Positions 43,006 to 53,061 are shown, counted from the first letter of the stretch. The stretch: 64,000 bases of DNA from Granulicella aggregans (GCF_014203275.1 NZ_JACHIP010000012.1:1-64000), one strand, 5' to 3'. Numbers and translations are program-made. Notes: generated by a model from the sequence alone, not told the origin.

Positions 43006-45441
43006 ATGGGCGATCCAGTCAGCGAAGCAAAGCAAATCGGCAGATTTCTAATTCTTGGTGAGCTAGGCCGAGGCGGCATGGGCGTCGTGTATCGCGGAGA
43101 AGACCGGCTGATTGGGCGTGAGGTCGCGGTCAAAACGCTGAACGAAGTCACGCCGGAGTTGCGTGAACGCTTTTATCTGGAAGCGCGTTCCGGCATTTTG
43201 AGCCATCCGAACATCGTGACGGTCTATGAGCTTGGAGAGCAGGATGGAAGGCCCTTTATCGCCATGGAACTTGTCGCTGGGGACTCGCTCGAAAAGATGC
43301 TTCGTACCCGTAAGCGAATCCCCCTGCTCGAAGGGCTATCGATCGTGGAGCAGCTTTGTGCCGGCCTTGGACATGCTCATAATCATGGAGTCGTACACCG
43401 CGATGTGAAGCCCGCGAATGTTCTTGTGCGTCCCGATGGCCGTGTAACGATTGTCGATTTCGGAATTGCACGCCTGGCGGACCAGACGCGCCAATTGACC
43501 AAGACCGACGCTCTGCTCGGAACGTTTCACTATATCGCTCCGGAGCGCTTGAAAGGTGAGCCCAGCGATGGGCGTGCGGACATATGGTCCGTTGGGGTGA
43601 TGTTGTACGAGATGCTGTCGGGCGAGTTACCGTTCAAGGGAAAAGATGTCTCTTCGCTCTATCGTGTCATTAACGAGCGCTTCGTGCCGTTACAGGAGTA
43701 TGTGCAGTCTCTGCCTCATGGCTTAGAGCAGGTGCTGGAGCGCGCCCTTGCCAAGGAACTGCAGCACCGTTACGCGACAGCAGAGGAGATGGCGTTCGAC
43801 CTGCAGATGATTGCGGAAAGTCTGAAGCAGGACCGTGTTGATGCCCTATTGCAATCGGCAAGAAAGCTTGCGGAGGATCGCGAGTATGCAAATGCTCGGG
43901 CGGTGTTGCTACAGGCGCAGCGCATCGATCCCCGCAATACAGATGCAAAGGCGTTGGTCCTGGAGGTACAGAACTCCCTGAATGAGTTGCAGCGCGGCGA
44001 ACAGCTACGGCAACTTGTTGAACAGGCGCAAACCGCTCAGGAGGCAAAACGGTGGGAGGATGCAGTTCTCTTCCTGCAGCAGGCGCAGACGCTCGACACG
44101 GAAGGGGCCTTTAGTATCCCCATGCGTTTGCAGAATGTGGAGGAGCTGAGAGCTCAACAGCAGGCTTTGGTGGGTCTTTGGGAGCAGGCAAACGAGGCTC
44201 GCAGGCGCGGCGATCTCCCCGGGGCCCAGTGGTTCCTTAGCGAAGCGTTACGCATCGACGCACGCAGCACCGATCTGCGGAATGCCTACTCGGTCGTCGT
44301 CCGTGAGATACGCCGTAAGCAGGAAGCGACCAAGGTCGAGGAGCTGTTGCGGGGTGCAAGAGAAAGCTACACCATGCGGCGCTATACCGAGGCCATCGAA
44401 AATCTGCGCACGGCGACAGAGATCGATCCCTCAAATCCTGAGGTGCAGGAGCTCTTGTTCACCGCATCGACGAAGCAGAGAGACGAGCGAAGGCAGCACC
44501 TGCTGGATCGGCTCGTTCTGGAGATCCAGGAATCCCTGGATAGCGAAGACTTTTCGCTCGCCGAAGATAGGGTTACTCGAGCCCTGGATAAGCTTCCAGG
44601 CGAGGCTGCATTGCTTCGCCTGCAAGAAGAACTACTGAATAGTAGGGCAGAGCACGAGCGGACTGAGACTGTACGAGCGGCGATGCTGTTGTCACAGGAT
44701 CTATTCGCGGACGATCCCATCCAAGCGATGGAAGCAATTGAAGCCGGCCTGGCAAAGGCTGATGGAGACCCCACGCTCCTCCAGGCGCGTGAGCGTTTGC
44801 AGCAGCATCTGGTGGATGCTCCAGTCGCCCCTGTCTCATCGGGGAGCTCTGCTCTCAAGGGAGAGCCGGATGAGGCTGACACAGAGCCGCTAGAGATGTC
44901 GAACGAGGCGCACGATGCAGGCAGTTACTCTGCCGCAAAGGTTGTTGCTTCTCCGGCTTCTATATCCGCTCAGCCGAGCGCGAAGCATGGGTGGTTCCAA
45001 CGCTCGTCCCGCATCTATTTCTATGCTGGAGGAGGGCTGATTATTGCCGCGGTCCTTCTGGTAGCTGGCCATGTGTTCCACCACAAGCGTCCGTCGATGG
45101 ATGCCCCTCAGGCAGTCGCACAGAAAGCCGTTTCTGCCCCAACGCCAGCCAAGGAGCCGGCCGCCGCAGTGGCACCGCGATTCGATCTGCTGTTAGACGC
45201 TTCTCCCTGGGCCACGGTCGTCGACGTCCGTGACGCGGCAGGCAAAAGCATTTCGCTCCCCTCAGATCAAGATGTCACTCCATTGCGGTTGGCAGCTCTT
45301 GCAGCGGGTACTTACACCGTGCAGTTGCGTGGAGCGGACAACCGGCAGAAGACGATTCAATGCGCCGTCTCGGAGGCTCGACAACCTTGCACAACCGATA
45401 TGGGACTGCTCGATATACAGCAGCTCCTGAAAGGAGAGTAG
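43006..45441 (+). CDS. T6SS-linked Ser/Thr protein kinase with TPR-like region
   Basis: An 811-residue kinase of the PknB/PpkA type. The N-terminal domain (about 8-265) has the Gly loop GELGRGGMGVVYRG, Lys in EVAVKTL, catalytic loop VVHRDVKPANVL (Asp near 132), DFG in IVDFGIARL and YIAPERL. A helical region of about 380 residues with coiled-coil and TPR-like units follows (ANARAVLLQAQRIDPRNTDA, EAIENLRTATEIDPSNPEV). One membrane helix lies near 669-690 (YAGGGLIIAAVLLVAGHVF), and a periplasmic beta-rich domain of about 110 residues ends the protein. It resembles PpkA, which triggers T6SS firing by phosphorylating Fha. No FHA gene is seen here. It is followed by its putative phosphatase partner two genes on. 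Confidence 0.9.
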   Translation: MGDPVSEAKQIGRFLILGELGRGGMGVVYRGEDRLIGREVAVKTLNEVTPELRERFYLEARSGILSHPNIVTVYELGEQDGRPFIAMELVAGDSLEKMLRTRKRIPLLEGLSIVEQLCAGLGHAHNHGVVHRDVKPANVLVRPDGRVTIVDFGIARLADQTRQLTKTDALLGTFHYIAPERLKGEPSDGRADIWSVGVMLYEMLSGELPFKGKDVSSLYRVINERFVPLQEYVQSLPHGLEQVLERALAKELQHRYATAEEMAFDLQMIAESLKQDRVDALLQSARKLAEDREYANARAVLLQAQRIDPRNTDAKALVLEVQNSLNELQRGEQLRQLVEQAQTAQEAKRWEDAVLFLQQAQTLDTEGAFSIPMRLQNVEELRAQQQALVGLWEQANEARRRGDLPGAQWFLSEALRIDARSTDLRNAYSVVVREIRRKQEATKVEELLRGARESYTMRRYTEAIENLRTATEIDPSNPEVQELLFTASTKQRDERRQHLLDRLVLEIQESLDSEDFSLAEDRVTRALDKLPGEAALLRLQEELLNSRAEHERTETVRAAMLLSQDLFADDPIQAMEAIEAGLAKADGDPTLLQARERLQQHLVDAPVAPVSSGSSALKGEPDEADTEPLEMSNEAHDAGSYSAAKVVASPASISAQPSAKHGWFQRSSRIYFYAGGGLIIAAVLLVAGHVFHHKRPSMDAPQAVAQKAVSAPTPAKEPAAAVAPRFDLLLDASPWATVVDVRDAAGKSISLPSDQDVTPLRLAALAAGTYTVQLRGADNRQKTIQCAVSEARQPCTTDMGLLDIQQLLKGE

Positions 45442-45443
45442 CC

Positions 45444-46673
45444 ATGAAAGCCATATGGTGGAGCGCGGCAATCTTCGCGACATCGATGACGGTGGCGACG
45501 CAAGGGCAAAACAACGCGAGTGCAAGTCAGCTTGCCAACTCAGCCAAGCATGCACGCGACGCCGGAGATCTGCCCAGGCAGGCAGACGATCTATGCCGCG
45601 CGGCCACGCTGGATTCCAAGTTTGAGAAGCGGTGCGAGAAGGCCAAGGAAGAACTCTCAAAGGCTTTGGCCCAATACGACGCTGACTATAGCCAGGCCGT
45701 CTTTGAAGCTCAGCACAAGGATTGGGCTGGAGCTGTGCGCGACTTAAGCAAGATCACATTCGGCCCTCGCCATGATGCCGCGCAAGCTCTCTTGCCCCCG
45801 CTGCGGGTGGAGGCGCACATAGGTTCTCCCGAAGAGATCAGCCGCTCAGCACTACAGTTGGCAAACACTTTCTATGCCGCGGGCAAACTCGATGACGCAG
45901 AAAGCTGGTTGAAATATGTCGCGGTGCCTGCGATGCAGACGGACCGGCACCAGATGGAGACAGATATCCGCGTGTATCGCGAGACCATGCAGGTTGCGAA
46001 TCAACTGCTTACGCGGCACGATCTGAACGGCGCTTCCCAGAAGTTTAAGTTCGCCGCCGGGATCGTTCCCAACGGCCCGGGAGATCCCAAGGGACAGCTC
46101 CAACAGATTCAGGCACAGATGTCCGCGATGCAGCATCCGACAGCACCGCTCAACACACAACAAGTTGCCGCTAGCCAAGCGAATGCCAACGCCGCGAAGC
46201 TACAGGGCTTGCTCGAATCCGGGAGCAAGGACGAGGCGCGCGGCGATTTTCGAGGCGCATCCAAAGCATACGCGGCGGCCCTATTGCTCGATCCGACTCA
46301 GAAGGATGCGATCGCGGGCCGCAAGCGTATAGAGGCCAGGCAAACGGGCGACCCCAAGGCGCTGGAGGCCCTGCTCCAGCAAGGTGTCACGCAGTTTTAT
46401 GCGGCGCAGTATATCCAGGCCAGCGACATGATCGGATCCTATCTCTCCAAAGGTGGCAAGCCGCACCAGGGCGCAGCACAGTTCTACATGGGAGCGACGC
46501 TCACGGGAATGCAGATTGTTGCTGATCCTCAAGACACAGCGCATAACGACGAGCTTCGCCAGCAGGCGCAGGAGCATTTCAAAGCAGCTCGCAAACTCAA
46601 GTTCGAGCCAGTAAAGAATGCAATCTCGCCAAAGATTCTGGACCAGTGGGAGCAGACGGGCGACACGCAATGA
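45444..46673 (+). CDS. Secreted TPR-like protein between kinase and phosphatase
   Basis: From ATG 45444, 2 bp after the kinase stop and with GGAGAG upstream; 409 residues. There is a signal peptide MKAIWWSAAIFATSMTVATQ. The mature protein is made of helical pairs: LANSAKHARDAGDLPRQADD, LANTFYAAGKLDDAESWLKY, DEARGDFRGASKAYAAALLL and QGAAQFYMGATLTGMQ. These are TPR-like and resemble repeats in the kinase middle region. It likely acts in the periplasm, perhaps with the kinase C-terminal domain. It overlaps the phosphatase start by 4 bp, so kinase, TPR and phosphatase form one operon. Confidence 0.8.
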   Translation: MKAIWWSAAIFATSMTVATQGQNNASASQLANSAKHARDAGDLPRQADDLCRAATLDSKFEKRCEKAKEELSKALAQYDADYSQAVFEAQHKDWAGAVRDLSKITFGPRHDAAQALLPPLRVEAHIGSPEEISRSALQLANTFYAAGKLDDAESWLKYVAVPAMQTDRHQMETDIRVYRETMQVANQLLTRHDLNGASQKFKFAAGIVPNGPGDPKGQLQQIQAQMSAMQHPTAPLNTQQVAASQANANAAKLQGLLESGSKDEARGDFRGASKAYAAALLLDPTQKDAIAGRKRIEARQTGDPKALEALLQQGVTQFYAAQYIQASDMIGSYLSKGGKPHQGAAQFYMGATLTGMQIVADPQDTAHNDELRQQAQEHFKAARKLKFEPVKNAISPKILDQWEQTGDTQ

Positions 46674-47431
46674 CTTATACACAAAATGAAGAACAACCCC
46701 AAAGCTCTCTGCACATTGAAGTTGGCGCTATGTCTGATGTAGGCCGCCACCGCAGCAACAACGAAGACTGTTTCGGCTACGATCTGAACGCACGTCTTTT
46801 CGTCGTCTGCGATGGCATGGGCGGGATGGCCGGAGGAGCACTTGCAAGCAGCCTTGCTGTCGAACGCGTGCTGGACACCTACGGGGCACTTATCCCTAGT
46901 CCTATGCAACCGGAGGATCGACTGCACGCCGCGATTGCGGCAGCTAACGATATCGTGTGGTCCACCGCCGACGAAACTCCGACCTTGAAAGGCATGGGAA
47001 CCACCCTGGTTGCCGCCTGCATCGAGGATCGTCGTATCGTTATCGGCAATGTCGGGGACAGTCGTGGCTACTTCCTTCGGGCCGGCTGCTGCATGCAAAT
47101 TACCGAAGATCATTCACTCCGTGCCGAGGAGATCCGGCGGCAGCGGGACACCGGAGAGCCAGCCAACCTGGCGCTCGCACCCGAGTTCATCACGAGGGCC
47201 ATAGGCGCGGGGCCGGAAGTGCGCCCAGACTATTTTGCTGCCGAGCTTCAGACGGGCGACTCTATTCTTCTGGCCACCGACGGTCTCACTCGCTATGTCG
47301 ATGAGCAACAGATCCGTCATGCAATCGAGTCTTCCGATGCGGCGCAAGAAGTATGCAACGGGCTCATCGGGATAGCGCACACGGCAGGAGCCGCAGATAA
47401 CGTCACCTGCTTGCTGATTCGCATACACTAA
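46670..47431 (+). CDS. PP2C-family phosphatase (PppA-like)
   Basis: A 253-residue PPM phosphatase that should reverse the action of the operon's kinase. Motifs: MSDVGRHRSNNEDCFGYD, VCDGMGGMAGGALAS, GMGTTLVAAC, IGNVGDSRGYFL, ITRAIGAGPEV, LATDGLTRYV and GAADNVTCLLI. Together they supply the Asp residues for two metal ions. In Pseudomonas the PpkA/PppA pair switches T6SS assembly on and off. Here they lie next to tssM, which points to the same kind of control. The start ATG 46670 overlaps the upstream stop (ATGA). Confidence 0.93.
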   Translation: MTYTQNEEQPQSSLHIEVGAMSDVGRHRSNNEDCFGYDLNARLFVVCDGMGGMAGGALASSLAVERVLDTYGALIPSPMQPEDRLHAAIAAANDIVWSTADETPTLKGMGTTLVAACIEDRRIVIGNVGDSRGYFLRAGCCMQITEDHSLRAEEIRRQRDTGEPANLALAPEFITRAIGAGPEVRPDYFAAELQTGDSILLATDGLTRYVDEQQIRHAIESSDAAQEVCNGLIGIAHTAGAADNVTCLLIRIH

Positions 47432-47480
47432 GCGACTCCTCGGTACCAGAAGCACGATAGAACCGAAGCAGTCATCACGA

Positions 47481-47504
47481 AGAGGCCTTCCACTCGGAAG
47501 GCCT
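47481..47504. terminator. Bidirectional hairpin between pppA-like gene and tssM
   Basis: GAGGCCTTCC-ACTC-GGAAGGCCTC is a perfect 10-bp stem with a 4-base loop, midway between the convergent phosphatase and tssM genes. It lacks a strong T tract on either side but would end or protect transcripts from both. Confidence 0.75.
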
Positions 47505-47526
47505 CGATTGGTGCTTCCTGCTGCTG

Positions 47527-50500
47527 TTAGCGAACCATCTGTGGCGTGCATCGCAGGCCAGACCTGGCGCTGGGAGACAGCAAGATCGCGCCCGCTCCAG
47601 ACAACTCGATTCTTTCAGTCAGAGAGATGCCGTTGACGACGATCGGCGCTCCGGAGATCTCAAGCGGGTAAGCAAGACGCGTAGGGTTCGCAGCCTGTTC
47701 TACTCGTCCACGATCCGCCAGATGAAAGAGCGCCCAGGCACCGGAGAATTGAAGCGGTAGGTTGTTGTTGCCGTAGCTCGCAATCAGCTGCGCCTGCTGT
47801 GAGTTCTGCGGAGACCAGTTGAACGCATGCGTGACGTCGGCTCCGGAGGTCTTTTGCTTGTCCAAGACAAGCGTCACACTCTGAATTCCAGGCGACTGCG
47901 GTATATGCACGGTGAACTGTAGGCTCGGTGTGGTAGCGCCTGCGGGAAACATGGCATTCGAAAATGCGGCAAGCTCGTTGAAGAATTGTAGAAACTGTGG
48001 CGTAGGCTTCGGGTTCGCCATAGGTTGGGCGACCCACTGCGTGCCCTGCTGCACGACAAGCGATTTAAGGTTGTTCGCGTAAAACTGCCATAAGGTCCCA
48101 GTCCCAGGTTGCAGCGTTGCTGTGACCTCGGCTGGAGTCGCTTCAATCGTCGCAGTGCGATTGAAGGGATACTTTGTGAGCACGGGCGCAAGCGTCGAGC
48201 AGAACTGCCGCCCAGATACGTTGATCTGGGCCGGCACCGCGCCATGAGCTACATCCTCCACAGACGTGATTGGTTCCTGGAGCAGACGTGTCAGCGTTTG
48301 CTCCACGTGCGCCTGGGGGTCCACGTTGAAGGCCTGGGCGGTCTGACTAACTGTACCGTGCGCGCTGATCGCAGCGGCGATCACGCTCTGGGCCGCGGTC
48401 GGATTGCCCGCAGCATTCGGGTCTTGTGCAAGCTGCGATACAGCTCCCTGAAGCGCTACCAGACCATTGATGTATGCCGTGTTGGACGGTGCGATGAAGC
48501 GGTCACTCAAATCCGGAGGTACAAGCGCCTGGGTTGGCTGAAACTCCTTGCCCACCGATGCATCCGCGACAGCCGTGTTGCGCGACGCTGTGAACACGAG
48601 CGCAAGCAAAGCTGAGGACGGTGACGAGAGACTGCCAAGTTTCTGCGCTGCCTCGGAAAGACTGTGGAATCGCACCACGGATGCCGATCGCAGATAGCTC
48701 TGCCACTGGGCGTTGAAGTCCGTGAGATAGCGATCCGCGAGCTGGGATGCCAGCCCATTGCTCGAAGCCGACAGCGGTGCCTGATCGCCAAGCACCCAGG
48801 ACTCGCCCGTGAAGAAACTGTCAGGACTTTTCATCGCGGTTTGCATGAAGGTATAACCTGCGCGGGTAAAGGCTCCTGGCACCACGTGAGTCTCAACCAC
48901 GGTGGCGGCCGAGCCGGAGAACAGGCGGTTGAAGTCAATCGAAGGCGCACTGCGGTTCGCCGCGGCGAGCATGTTTTGATACACGCGGTCGACGCTGCCA
49001 AAGCTGTTCAGGAAGGTCCTAGCCTGCATCACCGTCGGCTGGCTGGGCGAGATCTGGTAGATGGGACCAAGCCGGAGTTCGTCGCCGAAGAAGTGGAACT
49101 GCTCGCTGGCAAGCTGCTCCTTATCCCCTTGCCCAGTGCGGTCCGCAAGCCACGCCCGAGTGAGCACCGGGGCGAGAAAGTCTCCACTGCTATACTGTGG
49201 AAACGACGTTGTGATCAGGTAGGCGCGAAGCGGATTGTAAGTGGCAAGATAATCCGCATCACTGGGCGCGGTCGTCGGCAGAGCATCCAGGTTGTGGCGA
49301 AGGCGTGTTTGTGTCGCATCGAGCAGAAGCCAGCGGAAGCGCTCAAAGTAAAGCGCGCGCGTGGTCGGAATCAATGCCTGACCACGATAGAGTCCCCAGC
49401 GAAAGCGCCAGGGCGCGCCATTTCGATCGAAGTCTCGAAGCTGCAATAGCGCGAGGCGAAGGCGATCCAACGAGGCGAGCTGCTGAGTGTCTGCAAAGTC
49501 CGTCGTCGCGCCAGCACCAGGCAGCGATGCAGCGGCATCGCGGATATTCCGTTCAAGCGCCGCGTTGTTGATGTAGGACACGGTAAGACCGACGCTCCAC
49601 ACTAAGAGAGCAAGCGAAACCGATGCGAGTGCAATACGCCGCACTAGAACCACACGGCTGCTCGCGGCCATCGCACTCTCCTGCTCGCTTTTTGCCAGGA
49701 ACACCAGAGGAAACAACTTCGGCAGAAAGCACCATTGTGCGACTCTGCGCGTGGCCCCTGCGCGCAGGGGCGTCTGTTCCGCCTGCATCTCACGTAACGA
49801 GAAGATGCCGGTCGCGTCCGCGTCGGCGAATGCCGCCCGTGGGGTCTGCGCCGGCTCCACAACGGGACGTTCAAAGACCTGCGCACGCACCCCGATGCAG
49901 GAGAAGCTGCGTAGCACTGGGTTTGCGTTCAGATGGCTTGGACGCACCAGTTCGACGAGATAGTTCGTCAGGGGATGGCGCAGCTTCTGCATCTCGCGCG
50001 GGAACTCGTAGATGCCCGGGATGCTTGATGGGTTGCTCTCGCGCCCCAACATTTCAAGGCGAAACTCTGAGAGCGAAAACAGTAGCTGGTCGAGTGAAGA
50101 GGACACCAGCGCCGAGGACCGTTCGGCATACACGCCATCGCCGATGCTGTTTTGTGGAAACGTGATACCGAGACGTTCCGATGCTTCTGCCTGCGACAGG
50201 TGCAGAACATATTCGGAGAATCCCGCAATGCGATCCAGCTTAGTCAGTATGACGTGAACGGGAAGGTCCACTCCGAGCTGGCGTGCGATTTCGCGCAGGT
50301 TGGCGTTGGTTTCGCGCGCAAGGGTGACGATCTTCTCCGCCGCATCTTCTCCAAAGAATGCCTCGCTGCTGACACAGACGACCGCCGCACGGAGCGGTCT
50401 CTGCCTGTTTGTCAAAGAGGCCATGAGTCCCGGACTTGTGCGACGTACCAGCGTGCTCCACAGGTTTGACTCGCGCGTCAGTGGCTCGCCCGCATCAACG

Positions 50501-50952
50501 AATACGCTGTCTCCTGCATACCAGAGATTCAACTGCTGTGTCGGCACGACAGCGCCGTCCTGAAAGACCTGCCCCGCGAGCAGCTCGGGGTCGAGGCCGG
50601 ACTTGCTGATCGCCGTGGTCTTGCCGCTGTTGGGCGCTCCCAGGACGTACAGCAGGGGCATGGTGGTCAGCGCGCTGCCGCTGGTGCGCTGTGCCATCTG
50701 CAAACGCTGGACCCCAGAGCGGATCAGTATCGAGAATTCGGAGGCCTCGCGAGCAGTTGCAGTGCGGGTTGCAGCGCCCTGGTGCCGTGACCAAAGCCAG
50801 TAGACAAGGTATGCGGCAAGCAGACCGAACAGGGCGAGCCCCGCCCTCAACGCCAGAAGCGTTGTTCCTGCAAGATGAAAGAGCGGGCCGGCAAGCCAGC
50901 CGACAACAATCGCAAAGACAAAAAATAATCCGGGCACAAGAAAATTAGTCAC
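47527..50952 (-). CDS. tssM: T6SS membrane complex protein TssM (IcmF)
   Basis: An 1141-residue TssM. Two N-terminal membrane helices (PGLFFVFAIVVGWLAG and RAGLALFGLLAAYLVYWLW) precede a GTPase-like domain with Walker A LGAPNSGKTT. A third membrane helix lies near residue 440 (ALASVSLALLVWSVGLTV), followed by the long periplasmic IcmF-related region. The C-terminal TssM beta domain has YPLEISGAPIVVNGISL near the end. It forms the inner-membrane channel with TssL. The GTG start at 50952 is 9 bp after tssL. No tssJ lipoprotein gene is found next to it, so the periplasmic tip may contact another partner. Confidence 0.93.
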   Translation of the reverse strand: MTNFLVPGLFFVFAIVVGWLAGPLFHLAGTTLLALRAGLALFGLLAAYLVYWLWSRHQGAATRTATAREASEFSILIRSGVQRLQMAQRTSGSALTTMPLLYVLGAPNSGKTTAISKSGLDPELLAGQVFQDGAVVPTQQLNLWYAGDSVFVDAGEPLTRESNLWSTLVRRTSPGLMASLTNRQRPLRAAVVCVSSEAFFGEDAAEKIVTLARETNANLREIARQLGVDLPVHVILTKLDRIAGFSEYVLHLSQAEASERLGITFPQNSIGDGVYAERSSALVSSSLDQLLFSLSEFRLEMLGRESNPSSIPGIYEFPREMQKLRHPLTNYLVELVRPSHLNANPVLRSFSCIGVRAQVFERPVVEPAQTPRAAFADADATGIFSLREMQAEQTPLRAGATRRVAQWCFLPKLFPLVFLAKSEQESAMAASSRVVLVRRIALASVSLALLVWSVGLTVSYINNAALERNIRDAAASLPGAGATTDFADTQQLASLDRLRLALLQLRDFDRNGAPWRFRWGLYRGQALIPTTRALYFERFRWLLLDATQTRLRHNLDALPTTAPSDADYLATYNPLRAYLITTSFPQYSSGDFLAPVLTRAWLADRTGQGDKEQLASEQFHFFGDELRLGPIYQISPSQPTVMQARTFLNSFGSVDRVYQNMLAAANRSAPSIDFNRLFSGSAATVVETHVVPGAFTRAGYTFMQTAMKSPDSFFTGESWVLGDQAPLSASSNGLASQLADRYLTDFNAQWQSYLRSASVVRFHSLSEAAQKLGSLSSPSSALLALVFTASRNTAVADASVGKEFQPTQALVPPDLSDRFIAPSNTAYINGLVALQGAVSQLAQDPNAAGNPTAAQSVIAAAISAHGTVSQTAQAFNVDPQAHVEQTLTRLLQEPITSVEDVAHGAVPAQINVSGRQFCSTLAPVLTKYPFNRTATIEATPAEVTATLQPGTGTLWQFYANNLKSLVVQQGTQWVAQPMANPKPTPQFLQFFNELAAFSNAMFPAGATTPSLQFTVHIPQSPGIQSVTLVLDKQKTSGADVTHAFNWSPQNSQQAQLIASYGNNNLPLQFSGAWALFHLADRGRVEQAANPTRLAYPLEISGAPIVVNGISLTERIELSGAGAILLSPSARSGLRCTPQMVR

Positions 50953-50961
50953 ACAAGCCCC

Positions 50962-51651
50962 TTACATGGCGCCAGCGACGGCGCTGTGGAGGGCAGCCGC
51001 GCCCGAGGTGAGAAGGATGGAGTAAACACAGAAAGCAATCAACAGAACGAAGGCCAAGGCACCAGTTGCCCACCACAATGATCGCGTCAAGGTATCCGCT
51101 CGCCCTCCGGCCTGGTTGGCCTGCAGGACTATTACGCCTGCACCAATCCTTGCATCGCCGCGAATTCGCTGAATGCGGGCGCGGGCCTGACGCAGCATGT
51201 CATAGAGCTCACCGCTATCACCGAGCGCATAGCGGCCGCGATATCCGAGATGGAGGCAGATGCAGTGAAGCTCGAGCACATCGGCAAGCTGTTGTGAATC
51301 CTGCTCAGACAAGTAGCTGCGAAGATTTTGAAAGAACGTCTCCCCAGCAAGATGTCCACCGAAGAGTTCCTCCTGAAGCGGCCGCCTTGCCCATTGCGCA
51401 AAAACTGGATCCTGCAGGTTCAGGACGCTTTCGTCCAACAGCGCAACGACTGCAAACACGCAGCCCTGGATCTTCTGATTGTCATACCCGAGGTTGCGCG
51501 CCTCTTGCATGGGAGCCTGTAAGAGCTGGCGCATCTGCCTGCGAAAGATGTCGGCATCGGCTACGGTCTGCAAGCGGAATCGCACACGCACGATCGCTGT
51601 GAGTGCCTCCTGGAAGACGAATGCGAGACTGTTACTGCGCGTCGTGATCAT
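50962..51651 (-). CDS. tssL: T6SS membrane complex protein TssL (DotU/IcmH)
   Basis: A 229-residue short-form TssL: a cytoplasmic helical domain (RRQMRQLLQAPMQEARNLGY, CVFAVVALLDESVLNL, RRPLQEELFGGHLAGETFFQ, LELHCICLHLGYRGRYAL) and a single C-terminal membrane helix (WWATGALAFVLLIAFCVYSIL). There is no OmpA-like peptidoglycan-binding extension. It binds TssM in the membrane and the TssK baseplate adaptor in the cytoplasm. The start ATG overlaps the tssK stop by 4 bp. Confidence 0.92.
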   Translation of the reverse strand: MITTRSNSLAFVFQEALTAIVRVRFRLQTVADADIFRRQMRQLLQAPMQEARNLGYDNQKIQGCVFAVVALLDESVLNLQDPVFAQWARRPLQEELFGGHLAGETFFQNLRSYLSEQDSQQLADVLELHCICLHLGYRGRYALGDSGELYDMLRQARARIQRIRGDARIGAGVIVLQANQAGGRADTLTRSLWWATGALAFVLLIAFCVYSILLTSGAAALHSAVAGAM

Positions 51652-53006
51652 GAAGTAGGTTCAGTGACTACGGACAAAGTGAAATCCGGATCTGCGATTT
51701 CGCCCGGGATGTATACGCCCACCGAGCGAGAGTTGAGAATGTGTTGCCAGCATGGGCCTGCCGTGTCGATTGCGTAGTACTGCATATCCGCCGCCGCCCG
51801 CAGAGCCGCGGGAGGAACTTGCAGATGGGTGAGCGTCATTCCGGGCAGCGCACGTTTGACCAGCTCCTGAACAAAACGGGTAGAGCAGACTTTTACGAGC
51901 CGCGGCACAAGACGAAGCTGTTCGGATTCACCGAGCGAAGACCGGATACCCAGTATCCATCGCGAGCGTCGCAGGCAACGCTCATCTTCAACCTCCGCGC
52001 TGTACAGATAGGGCGCCGTTGCATGGAACTTCAGCGCAACTGTGCTGGTTGGAACGACGATTTCCAGATGCCTGTAGATATGGGCACACAAGGCGCGAAA
52101 GCCTGGTCCGGGATCGACATGGTCATAGACCGGAAGCTCACGCGGATCGGAGTCCAATGCAAATGTGCAGAGCGCGCCGGCAAGACGAGAGAGTTCGAGG
52201 AAACACTCCGATGGATGGGCATGAGAATGCAGCACCAGGTGACGGAGCGCTGGAATCGCGCTATGCAGAGCATGTAAAAACCAATAGTTCGCAATGTCCA
52301 TCGGAAGGCTTCCGGTCTGGAGCTTCCGGGAGACTTCCACTGGCCGAGCGATGGTGGTGCTCTTTTCCGCTACGACTTCGATTAGCCGCTTGATTGCAAG
52401 GAGCAACACCTCGCTGGCATCGGTGTGCAACAGGCACGGGATGAAATCAGGATCGTAACGGAAACCTCGCGTTGTGTCGCGGGCGATCCGCGCGATTGGA
52501 ATAGTCAGAGTGCCATCGGCCACCTCACGCGAGGAGACGATGCGTATATTTTTTTGCGCAAGGCCGACCCGCTGTTCGTCCACGCCGTTTGTCTCATCGC
52601 GCAGTGTGCGGTCCACCACACTGAATCGCGCGCCACGCTGTTCATTCTCGTCAGACGTGACGTTAACGCCGTTGTCTCTTCGAGGCGCAATGGCAAGATA
52701 TAGCGTCAATTCGGAGTCTGTAGCTTCAGCAATAGACGAGACAGCGACGGGAGCAGGCAAAGCGTCAGCTCCCGGCATATCGAAACAAAGTCCATCGGGA
52801 AAGATGCCCGCTGCGTACCGCACGGCGATCGTTCCGTTCGCAAGACTTTCCTGGTCCATCAGCAGATGCAACATGCCCCAGGGTTCTCGCCAGAGACTCG
52901 ATGCGACAAACGAGAGTGAGTCTTCAAAGAGGCGGCTTTGGGTTTGAAAATGATGTGGAGCAAGGTACATGCCCTCTGACCACACCACGCGCGACAACAT
53001 TTTCAT
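51648..53006 (-). CDS. tssK: T6SS baseplate adaptor TssK, copy 1 (with tssLM)
   Basis: A 452-residue TssK from ATG 53006 (AGGAAA upstream); an in-frame extension to 53078 would run over palindrome B. Family blocks: VVWSEGMYLAPHHFQTQSRL, GIFPDGLCFDMP, DFIPCLLHTDASEVLL, PLPVYDHVD-type strand (ELPVYDHVDPGP), LVKVCSTRFVQELVKRALPG and VGVYIPGEIADPDFTLS. TssK trimers link the TssFG wedges to TssL and TssM. This copy is translationally coupled to tssL, so it probably is the membrane-complex partner. It shares the layout but differs at most positions from the second copy at 54104-55474. Confidence 0.93.
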   Translation of the reverse strand: MKMLSRVVWSEGMYLAPHHFQTQSRLFEDSLSFVASSLWREPWGMLHLLMDQESLANGTIAVRYAAGIFPDGLCFDMPGADALPAPVAVSSIAEATDSELTLYLAIAPRRDNGVNVTSDENEQRGARFSVVDRTLRDETNGVDEQRVGLAQKNIRIVSSREVADGTLTIPIARIARDTTRGFRYDPDFIPCLLHTDASEVLLLAIKRLIEVVAEKSTTIARPVEVSRKLQTGSLPMDIANYWFLHALHSAIPALRHLVLHSHAHPSECFLELSRLAGALCTFALDSDPRELPVYDHVDPGPGFRALCAHIYRHLEIVVPTSTVALKFHATAPYLYSAEVEDERCLRRSRWILGIRSSLGESEQLRLVPRLVKVCSTRFVQELVKRALPGMTLTHLQVPPAALRAAADMQYYAIDTAGPCWQHILNSRSVGVYIPGEIADPDFTLSVVTEPTS

Positions 53007-53061
53007 AGTCAGCCATTTCCTACTGCGGAAGAGAGATTCACTTAGTTCTCCACCACTAATG

